Below, piece after piece: positions 56,000-64,000 of a stretch of DNA of 64,000 nt. Every line of letters begins with the position of its first letter. Position 1 is the stretch's first letter. Under the pieces are notes generated by a model. The model was not told the origin of the DNA. It saw nothing but the letters and a program-made list of their open reading frames with translations, and made no database searches. The stretch is from Streptomyces eurythermus. Its GTDB lineage: Bacteria > Actinomycetota > Actinomycetes > Streptomycetales > Streptomycetaceae. The translations under genes were made by a program, and so were the position numbers. Location of the stretch: NCBI RefSeq assembly GCF_014649115.1, contig NZ_BMSK01000028.1, positions 44,220 to 108,219 of the forward strand, read 5' to 3'.

Positions 56000-56935
56000 A
56001 TGTCTGCACCGGAATTGATCCGTATCGTCTCCCGCGACTCCCCCATGGCGCTGGCCCAGGTGGAGCGGGTCCGTGCCGAGCTGGCCGCGCTGCACCCGGG
56101 GGTGCGGACGGAGGTCGTCCCGGTGAAGACGACCGGCGACAAGTGGCTGGGCGATCTCTCCCAGGTCGAGGGCAAGGGTGCGTTCACCAAGGAGGTGGAC
56201 GCGGCCCTGCTCGCCGGGGAGGCCGATCTCGCGGTGCACTGCGTGAAGGACGTGCCCGCCGACCGGCCGCTGCCCGCCGGCACGGTGTTCGCCGCGTTCC
56301 TGAAGCGGGACGACATCCGGGACGCGCTGGTGCACCCGGGCGGGCTGACCCTGGACGAGCTGCCGGCCGGCACCCGGATCGGCACCTCCTCGGTCCGCCG
56401 GATCGCCCAACTGGCCGCGACCCACCCGCATCTGGAGTGCGTGCCGTTCCGCGGCAACGCCAACCGCCGGCTGGAGAAGCTGGCCGCGGGCGAGGCGGAC
56501 GCGCTGCTGCTCGCGGTGTCCGGGCTGGAGCGGATCGGCCGGACCGACGTGATCAGCGAGGTGCTGTCGACGGAGACGATGATGCCGCCGATCGGCGCGG
56601 GCATCCTGGCCCTGCAGTGCCGGGAGGACGACACCGCGCTGATCGACGCGGTCAGCGGGCTCGGCGACCCGGACACCCACCGGGAGGCGACGGCCGAGCG
56701 GATGTTCCTGCATGTGCTGCAAGGGCACTGCAACAGCCCGATCGCCGGGTACGCGCACGTGGACCGCGGCGGCGAACTCTCGCTGCGCGCCTGTGTGTTC
56801 ACCGCCGACGGCAAGACACGGCTGAACGCCCACGAGTGGGCGGGGCGGCTGGACCCGGCGACCCTCGGCACCTCGGTCGCGGTCGCGCTGCTGCGGCAGG
56901 GCGCGCGGGAGATCATCGACGGCATCCCGCACTGA
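56000..56935 (+). CDS. hemC: Porphobilinogen deaminase (hydroxymethylbilane synthase), isolated copy
   Basis: The 311-residue enzyme has IRIVSRDSPMALAQVERVR at the N-terminus, KGAFTKEVDAALLAGEADLAVHCVKDVPADRPLP, GTSSVRRIAQL, PFRGNANRRLEKLAAGEADALLLAVSGLERIGR and the dipyrromethane cofactor Cys244 in GHCNSPIAGY. It polymerises four porphobilinogens to hydroxymethylbilane in haem and B12 biosynthesis. Streptomycete hemC usually lies in a hemACDB cluster; here it stands alone, so it is probably a paralogue. ATG 56000 is predicted leaderless. Confidence 0.93.
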   Translation: MSAPELIRIVSRDSPMALAQVERVRAELAALHPGVRTEVVPVKTTGDKWLGDLSQVEGKGAFTKEVDAALLAGEADLAVHCVKDVPADRPLPAGTVFAAFLKRDDIRDALVHPGGLTLDELPAGTRIGTSSVRRIAQLAATHPHLECVPFRGNANRRLEKLAAGEADALLLAVSGLERIGRTDVISEVLSTETMMPPIGAGILALQCREDDTALIDAVSGLGDPDTHREATAERMFLHVLQGHCNSPIAGYAHVDRGGELSLRACVFTADGKTRLNAHEWAGRLDPATLGTSVAVALLRQGAREIIDGIPH

Positions 56936-56944
56936 ACCGCGTAC

Positions 56945-56977
56945 GGACGTCCCGGCACCGAACCGGGCGGGACGTCC
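56945..56977. terminator. Hairpin between hemC and the converging hypothetical gene
   Basis: GGACGTCCCG (56945-56954) pairs with CGGGACGTCC (56968-56977) around a 13-nt loop that contains a short secondary pairing. Confidence 0.65.
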
Positions 56978-56991
56978 CGCGCGGGTGCGTG

Positions 56992-57516
56992 TCAGGCGGA
57001 GCCCGGCTCCGCCTGGTCCCGCAGGAAGGCGGAGACCTGGTGGGCCAGGCCGCCCTGCCCGGCGGCCGAGGGAGTGGCCGTCGGGGCCGGCTCCAGGACG
57101 CCGATGCCGCCCGCCCACAGCCGGCGGCCGGTCCACTCGTCGTCCGCCCGCAGCTGCACCTGTACGTCCACGTGGCTGAGGGCGGCCTCGGGCGCGGCGG
57201 CGTAGATCACGGCGGTGGCCCGGCGCAGCGGGTAGACGTCGAAGCCCTCGACGAACTGGGAGTTGCGCCAGTCGATGAAGGCGCCCTCGCCGTCCGGGCC
57301 CACGCGCACGTCGATCTGGCCGTCCTCCAGGTGGATGCCGTAGGGCCGGGCGCCGCGGTTCTCCACGGTGACCCGGACACTGAAATACGTCAGCCCGGCG
57401 GCGGCGTCGTCCCGGCCGCGGGGCGGCTCGGCCGCCTCCAGGCGGTGGACGCGGACCCGCAGACCGGCATGCTCGTCGTACTCCTGCCAGTCACCGACCA
57501 CGTTCGGCTCGTACAC
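56992..57516 (-). CDS. Hypothetical protein, probable beta-sandwich
   Basis: The 174-residue protein is soluble with strands typical of an Ig-like or telokin-like fold: LTYFSVRVTVENRGARPYGIHLEDGQIDVRVG and ATAVIYAAAPEAALSHVDVQVQLRADDEWTGRRLWAGG. It lacks a signal peptide. The GTG at 57516 has GAGAGGGGC upstream. I do not recognise a named family; binding or structural roles are possible but unsupported. Confidence 0.7.
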   Translation of the reverse strand: MYEPNVVGDWQEYDEHAGLRVRVHRLEAAEPPRGRDDAAAGLTYFSVRVTVENRGARPYGIHLEDGQIDVRVGPDGEGAFIDWRNSQFVEGFDVYPLRRATAVIYAAAPEAALSHVDVQVQLRADDEWTGRRLWAGGIGVLEPAPTATPSAAGQGGLAHQVSAFLRDQAEPGSA

Positions 57517-57920
57517 AGTGCCCCTCTCGACCCTCGAGAGCTGCTGTCTATCTGTGCGCCGAGCGCACTGTCAAATGCCGGGAACGCAGCGTGGTCAGGG
57601 GAATTGACCCCCGTCGACCGGTGATCAAGCGCTGCCCAGGAAGAACTCGTCCGCGGCGGGTTCCGGCCGCCGGGCCGGGCGTGCCGCACATCACGTCCAC
57701 GACAAGATCGGCGATCTCCGGCTCCCCTTAGACCGTTTCGCCACATTTATTATTATTTGTTTGGGAGTGTCCCTCGGCGGGAAAAGGGCACAGGAGTGCT
57801 TCGGACAGGAGGCACGTCCGTGGGAGACGGCATGGCCCGCCCCCGGTGTCCCACTCCATGGTCCGAGCGCACCTCCCACGGTGTCTGTCCCATCAGCACC
57901 TGCCGAGAGAGGTGCGCGCG
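57517..57920. other. Intergenic region with an AT-rich patch upstream of the sigma factor
   Basis: This 404-bp divergent space contains, at about 57744-57766, a 23-bp A/T-rich stretch (CATTTATTATTATTTG and GTTTGGG) that is striking in this GC-rich DNA, about 155-175 nt before the sigma-factor start. It is the likely promoter or protein-binding zone of that gene. No small gene is convincing; an ATG-started frame from 57846 extends the sigma gene but has poor coding character. Confidence 0.45.
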
Positions 57921-58712
57921 ATGCGTGTCACTGGCAGCACGAAATCCCATCCCCACGACGACGCCCCGGACACGGGCGCCGCTTTCGAGCGGCTCGCCCT
58001 GCTGCCCGACGGCCCCGAGCGCCGGGCGCTCCGGGACGAGCTGGTCCGGTTGTGGCTGCCCATGGCCGAGCGGATCGCGGTGCGGTTCCGCGGCCGCGGC
58101 GAGGCCCTGGAGGATCTGTACCAGGTGGCCGCGCTGGGCCTGGTCAAGGCCGTCGACCACTACGACACGGCCCGTGGCCGCGCCTTCGAGGCGTACGCGG
58201 TGCCCACCATCACCGGGGAGATCAAACGGCACTTCCGGGACCACATGTGGACCCTGCACGTGCCCCGCCGGGTGCAGGACCTGCGCAACCGGGTGCGCGC
58301 CGCCGTGAAGGATCTGGCGCAGACCACCACGGGCCGGGCGCCCACCGTCGCGGAGATCGCCGCGTACGCCCGGCTCAGCGAGGACGAGGTGCGCACCGGC
58401 ATGGAGGCGCTGGAGTGCTTCTCCGCGCTGTCCCTGGACGCCGAGGTCTCCGGCACGGACGGCTACGCGCTCGGGGACTCGCTGGGCGGACCGGACCCCG
58501 GGTACGACCTCGTGGTGGACCGGGCCGCGGTACGGCCGTGCCTGGAGGCGCTGCCCGAACGCGAGCGCACCATTCTCTACCTGCGGTTCTTCCAGGGCAT
58601 GACACAGAGCTGCATCGCCTCGCAGCTCGGTATCTCGCAGATGCACGTCTCGCGGCTGCTGAGCGGCTGCTTCGACCGGCTGCGCGAGGAACTGCTCGCG
58701 GAGATCCGCTGA
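57921..58712 (+). CDS. RNA polymerase sigma factor, SigB/SigF type
   Basis: The 263-residue sigma factor has region 2 (RFRGRGEALEDLYQVAALGLVKAVDHYDTARGRAFEAYAVPTITGEIKRHFRD, residues 55-112), region 3 (PRRVQDLRNRVRAA) and region 4 (ERERTILYLRFFQGMTQSCIASQLGISQMHVSRLLSG), and resembles the stress/differentiation SigB/F/G/N group of Streptomyces. ATG 57921 is preceded by GAGAGAGGTGC. Such sigmas are held by RsbW-like anti-sigma kinases and freed by SpoIIE phosphatases, and genes of both kinds occur in this window, but not adjacent. Confidence 0.9.
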   Translation: MRVTGSTKSHPHDDAPDTGAAFERLALLPDGPERRALRDELVRLWLPMAERIAVRFRGRGEALEDLYQVAALGLVKAVDHYDTARGRAFEAYAVPTITGEIKRHFRDHMWTLHVPRRVQDLRNRVRAAVKDLAQTTTGRAPTVAEIAAYARLSEDEVRTGMEALECFSALSLDAEVSGTDGYALGDSLGGPDPGYDLVVDRAAVRPCLEALPERERTILYLRFFQGMTQSCIASQLGISQMHVSRLLSGCFDRLREELLAEIR

Positions 58713-58723
58713 CCCCCGCTCCC

Positions 58724-59038
58724 CTACTGCCCCTCGGTCCCCGGCACGCGTGCGGGCCCGTACCGGTCCAGGGCGTCCTCCAGCTCGGCCCGGACGGGGT
58801 CCGGGAGGTCGCCGCGCCGCCCCCAGACCAGGATCAGCTCGGCGACGCGGCGCAGCTTGATGTTGGTGTGCTGGGAGACCTCCTTGAGGACCTCCCAGCC
58901 CTGGTCCGGGGAGACCCGCGCGAGGGCCACCACCATCCCGATCGCCTGGTCCACGACCGCGTGCGAGGCCATGGCCTCCTTCATCTGGTCGACCTCCGCC
59001 TGCAACGCGGCGATCCGGTCCGGCTCGCTCTCTGCCAT
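58724..59038 (-). CDS. ANTAR-domain protein
   Basis: The 104-residue protein is essentially an ANTAR RNA-binding domain (HAVVDQAIGMVVALARVSPDQGWEVLKEVSQHTNIKLRRVAELI, residues 26-70) preceded by a short coiled coil (ALQAEVDQMKEAM). ANTAR proteins bind twin hexaloop RNA hairpins and prevent termination. There is no receiver or GAF domain, so it must be regulated otherwise or be constitutive. Converges with the sigma gene, 11 bp apart. Confidence 0.88.
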   Translation of the reverse strand: MAESEPDRIAALQAEVDQMKEAMASHAVVDQAIGMVVALARVSPDQGWEVLKEVSQHTNIKLRRVAELILVWGRRGDLPDPVRAELEDALDRYGPARVPGTEGQ

Positions 59039-59167
59039 CCCTCCATCGTGCGCAGGGGCCTGCACCCCTGCCACCCGGGGTACCCGGGAGGCATTTCGAC
59101 CCGGTCCGGCCGGACACTGGTGTCGTACCGGTGGCCGCCCGGGCCCCGAGAGCAGGACGCGACTGCC

Positions 59168-59983
59168 ATGAACCACGAAAGCCCCGCCGGCGGCGCGCCG
59201 CGCGACAAAGAGGTCGTCTCCACCCACTCCGTCTTCGGCGCGCCCTGCTGGGTGAGCCTGACCAGCCGTGATCTCCAGGCCACCCAGGAGTTCTACACGG
59301 CCGTGCTGGGCTGGCGGTGGCGCACCGCCAAGCTCGGCGAACACTTCCGCATCGCCCTCGCGGACGGGGTCCCGGTCGCCGGGATCGCCGCCGTGGCCTC
59401 CATGTGGCAGATGGCGGTGGCGTGGACGCCGTACTTCGCGGTGCGGGACGCGGACGTGGCCGTGGCCCGGGTCCGGGAGCGCGGCGGTACGGCGGCGGTC
59501 GGGCCGCTGTCCTTCCCGCCGGGCCGGGCGGCGCTGCTCGCCGACCGGGACGGCGCCACGTTCGGGATCTGGCAGGGCGACCTGGTCACCAACTGGGAGG
59601 CGTGGCGGCAGGCGGCCCCCACCTTCGTGCGGCTGCACACCCGGGACGCCTTCGACGCCGCGATGTTCTACGGCGAGACCCTGGACTGGGCGACCGGCGA
59701 GCCGGGCTGCTGCGAGGTGGAGTACGACGGCGGCGAGGTGCTGCTGCGCAGCGAGGGCGATGTGGTGGCGCGCATCGACTCGGGCGCGGTGGAGGCCGCC
59801 CCGGACCCCTCGGTGCGCCCGCACTGGCAGATCCACTTCGCGGTGACCGACGTGCCGGCCTGCGCCCGCGCGGCGGAGAAGCACGGCGGCAGCGTGCTGC
59901 GCGAGGACGGCGAGCGGGAGGCGATCCTGCGGGACGCCGACGGGGCGCAGTTCACGGTGACGGCCCGCGGCGTCTGCTGCTGA
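59168..59983 (+). CDS. VOC-family (glyoxalase-like) protein, two tandem domains
   Basis: The 271-residue protein has two repeats of the vicinal-oxygen-chelate fold: FGAPCWVSLTSRDLQATQEFYTAVLGWRWR (residues 20-50) with LADRDGATFGIWQ, and APTFVRLHTRDAFDAAMFYGETLDWATG (residues 155-182) with ILRDADGAQFTVTARG. It resembles the antibiotic/hydroxylase-related VOC proteins of Streptomyces with unknown substrate. Starts ATG 59168; divergent from the ANTAR gene. Confidence 0.85.
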   Translation: MNHESPAGGAPRDKEVVSTHSVFGAPCWVSLTSRDLQATQEFYTAVLGWRWRTAKLGEHFRIALADGVPVAGIAAVASMWQMAVAWTPYFAVRDADVAVARVRERGGTAAVGPLSFPPGRAALLADRDGATFGIWQGDLVTNWEAWRQAAPTFVRLHTRDAFDAAMFYGETLDWATGEPGCCEVEYDGGEVLLRSEGDVVARIDSGAVEAAPDPSVRPHWQIHFAVTDVPACARAAEKHGGSVLREDGEREAILRDADGAQFTVTARGVCC

Positions 59984-60001
59984 GCCCCGGCCGCCCCCGG
60001 C

Positions 60002-62151
<2,150 letters not shown>

Positions 62152-62155
<4 letters not shown>

Positions 62156-62664
62156 CGGCTGCCCTCCAGGGTGGCGCGGTGGGCGGGCGCGGGACCGGCC
62201 AGCACGGTCACGGGCTGGTCGCGGGGCACCTTCAGGCCGGTGCGCAGCGCGGGGTCGGGGGCGAGCGGGACCAGCGGGACGCGCTGGCCGGCCCGGGCGC
62301 GCTGCGAGAACCAGATGATCGTGCTGCCGGTGGCCGTGGCGCAGCAGCCCCAGCCGTCGCTCATGGCGGCGATGTCGGCCAGGCAGGACCGCAGGTCCGC
62401 CTCCGGGCGCAGCTCGGGGTCCTCCCCGCCGAGGGCGGTGATGAGGTGCTGGCCGTTCCACCACATCTCGATGGACGTGTGCTTGTTCCTCGCGTGCGCG
62501 TCGATCGCCCGCAGCAGCAGTTCGGCGCCGCGGCGGACGGGCTCCACGAGGTTGTCGAGGTCCCAGTGGCGCAGATGGGCGGCCAGGATGCGGCCGACCT
62601 GTCCCACCCGCTCCGGGCCGACCTCCACGTCGAGGTGGTAGTAGCAGGGCACTGCGGTCTTCAT
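62152..62664 (-). CDS. RsbW-like ATPase-domain protein coupled to glgX
   Basis: The 170-residue protein has YYHLDVEVGPERVGQVGRILAAHLRHWDLDNLVEPVRRGAELLLRAIDAHAR, matching the start of GHKL/HATPase_c anti-sigma-like ATP-binding domains (N box degenerate), and ends its fold with MSDGWGCCATATGSTIIWF, the last strands of such domains. Several ATP-site glycines are missing, so it may not bind ATP. It overlaps glgX by 4 bp, so it is made in fixed ratio with the debranching enzyme. A glycogen/trehalose-linked role is inference from this coupling. Confidence 0.75.
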
Positions 62665-62966
62665 CGTCGCTTGCTCCTCACCGGCGAAGCTCTCGCTCCC
62701 CTCGCCCGCCCGGAGGGATTTCCGGACACCCAGCGTGAGCGTTGATCGCTTCAGAGTCACTTCCACGGTGCGGGCACTACGCCATTCGTGCAACACGAGC
62801 CGCCGACCGCCCCACTCGTTGAAGATCCAACAAGACGCTGCGTCGTCGCGCGTGCACCATGAGTGAAAGCCTCGATCGCCGTAACGGTGCCGTGCCCTCC
62901 CCTGTGCGGACACCACCCGACCGTCGGGAACGCGCCCAGTCGAGAGCGTGGAGGGTGAAGAGGGCC

Positions 62967-63266
62967 ATGCTGCTACCCGCCAAGGCCGAAGTGGCCCGGC
63001 AGTTGCGGCGTTACCGGGCGTGGGAGCGCGTGATGCTCGCCGCGCCGCACGACCGCACGGTCCGGGCCACCTTCGAGGACTCCGGGTACACCCTGTGCGT
63101 GCTGATGGGCAAGCGCTGCGCCCGCGAGGCCGTGGACGCCGCCGAGCGCTATCTCCGCACGAACCTGGTCACCTACCTGCGGGAGCAGGACGGGCGGCCG
63201 CAGCCGCGCCGGACGGCGAGAAGAGGGCCGCCGTCGGAGCGGCGTTCCACGGCGCCAAGCCCCTGA
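62967..63266 (+). CDS. DUF5133-type small protein
   Basis: The 99-residue protein begins MLLPAKAEVARQLRRYRAWERVMLAAP and contains FEDSGYTLCVLMGKRCAREAVDAAERYLRTNL, the pattern of DUF5133 proteins of streptomycetes. ATG 62967 is preferred over an upstream ATG at 62859 because GAGGGTGAAGAGGG is just before it and family homology starts at that Met. Function unknown; such genes often sit near stress-regulatory genes. A hairpin and glgE follow. Confidence 0.75.
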   Translation: MLLPAKAEVARQLRRYRAWERVMLAAPHDRTVRATFEDSGYTLCVLMGKRCAREAVDAAERYLRTNLVTYLREQDGRPQPRRTARRGPPSERRSTAPSP

Positions 63267-63328
63267 CCTGGCACCGTACAAGGCGTTCCCTGCGGGTCCG
63301 GCGAGAGACCGGCCCGACTTATCGGATC

Positions 63329-63357
63329 GCGGAGCCGGGCCGGGCGCCCGGCTCCGC
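63329..63357 (+). terminator. Hairpin upstream of glgE
   Basis: GCGGAGCCGGG (63329-63339) pairs with CCCGGCTCCGC (63347-63357), 11 bp, ending 21 nt before the glgE start. It may terminate the DUF5133 gene or attenuate glgE. Confidence 0.5.
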
Positions 63358-63377
63358 GCACGGCGGAGGTGAGATAC

Positions 63378-64000
63378 ATGCGCAGGACCCCGGCCATCGG
63401 CCGTGTACCGGTACGTGACGTCCGGCCGGCCGTGGAGTGCGGCAGGCGCCCGGCGAAAGCGGTGGCCGGGGAGACGTTCGAGGTCACGGCCACCGTGTTC
63501 CGCGAAGGGCATGACGCCGTGGGCGCGAACGTGGTCCTGCGCGATCCGACGGGCCGGCGCGGCCCCTGGACCCCGATGCGGGAGCTGTCGCCGGGCAGCG
63601 ACCGCTGGGGGGCGGAGATCACCCCGGACGTGACGGGGCGCTGGTCCTTCCGCGTGGAGGCGTGGAGCCATCCGCTGGCGACCTGGCGGCACACCGCTTC
63701 GGTGAAGGTGCCGGCCGGGATCGACACCGGCCTGGTGCTGGAGGAGGGCGCGGAGCTGTACGAGCGGGCCGCCGCCGGGGTGCCCAGGGGCCCCGGGCGG
63801 GACCTGGTGCTGGCCGCTGCGCGCGACCTCGGTGACGACACCCTGTCGGTCCACCACCGGCTGAAGGCGGCGCTGTCCCCCGAGGTGGAGGACGTACTGG
63901 CCCGGTATCCGCTGCGGGAGCTGGTCACCGCCTCCGACGCGATGCCGTTGCTGGTGGAACGCGAACGCGCCCTGTACGGCTCCTGGTACGAGTTCTTCCC
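63378..64000 (+). CDS. glgE: Alpha-1,4-glucan:maltose-1-phosphate maltosyltransferase GlgE, 5' part
   Basis: About 207 of the expected roughly 660-670 residues are inside the window. They form the N-terminal beta-sandwich domain (VAGETFEVTATVFREGHDAVGANVVLRDPTGRRGPWTPM, RWSFRVEAWSHPLATWRHTASVKVPAGID) and reach VERERALYGSWYEFFP, a GlgE hallmark before the GH13 barrel. GlgE transfers maltose from maltose-1-phosphate onto alpha-glucan, the last step of the TreS-Pep2-GlgE route. GGAGGTGAGATAC precedes ATG 63378. The continuation beyond the right edge probably includes treS, pep2 and glgB. Confidence 0.93.
   Translation, partial: MRRTPAIGRVPVRDVRPAVECGRRPAKAVAGETFEVTATVFREGHDAVGANVVLRDPTGRRGPWTPMRELSPGSDRWGAEITPDVTGRWSFRVEAWSHPLATWRHTASVKVPAGIDTGLVLEEGAELYERAAAGVPRGPGRDLVLAAARDLGDDTLSVHHRLKAALSPEVEDVLARYPLRELVTASDAMPLLVERERALYGSWYEFF

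Overview
The window is about 64 kb of very GC-rich DNA with strong G/C bias at third codon positions, GTG starts, Tat-type and Sec-type secreted enzymes, many paired regulators and efflux pumps, an ANTAR/SigB-type stress module and GlgE glucan metabolism. All of this fits a Streptomyces (or close relative) chromosome, most likely an arm region rich in accessory genes. No rRNA, tRNA, insertion sequence, prophage or CRISPR array was recognised.

Layout. (1) 1-6461: selB (cut by the left edge) and selA on the minus strand, a small charged protein, a MASE1 membrane sensor and a separate SpoIIE-type phosphatase, and two small proteins. (2) 6559-9619: a Cml-type chloramphenicol efflux pump behind what looks like a complete leader-peptide/terminator attenuator, then a long-form GAPDH. 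(3) 9699-17734: secreted M9 collagenase, Tat-exported PhoX-like protein, and regulator/oxidoreductase pairs (LysR; LLM flavin enzyme with TetR; imine-reductase-like enzyme with HxlR). (4) 17915-24276: GH27 alpha-galactosidase, TetR plus SGNH hydrolase, a class E/F-like sortase and a probable surface partner separated by a degenerate ~63-bp repeat array, and an SCO6745-family protein. (5) 24404-33621: small-molecule kinase, a graspetide (ATP-grasp RiPP) precursor/ligase pair followed by a Gfo/Idh/MocA oxidoreductase, GNAT, a second SpoIIE phosphatase, a P450, and a DHA2 pump with MarR. (6) 33789-45653: YciO-type protein, dienelactone hydrolase, GH64 beta-1,3-glucanase under a CebR-like box, M4 metalloprotease, a frameshifted methyltransferase, MarR, metallophosphoesterase, LLM enzyme, stand-alone LigD 3'-phosphoesterase, cupin, peroxiredoxin/DoxX. 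(7) 46075-56935: RsbW-like protein, a LodB/LodA-type quinoprotein oxidase pair, IclR/glpK, TetR/DHA2 pump, ATP-dependent ligase, an isolated hemC. (8) 56992-64000: SigB/F-type sigma factor, ANTAR protein, VOC protein, glgX coupled to an RsbW-like gene, DUF5133 protein and glgE (cut by the right edge).

The most notable non-coding signals are the attenuator at 6559-6648, several very clean regulator palindromes (15713-15757, 19209-19223, 33632-33653, 35397-35412, 53229-53248), a set of genes whose -10-like TANNNT hexamer lies 6-7 nt before the start codon (predicted leaderless transcripts), and degenerate GC-rich tandem repeats in at least five intergenic spaces. All family assignments are by reading motifs; no database search was run.
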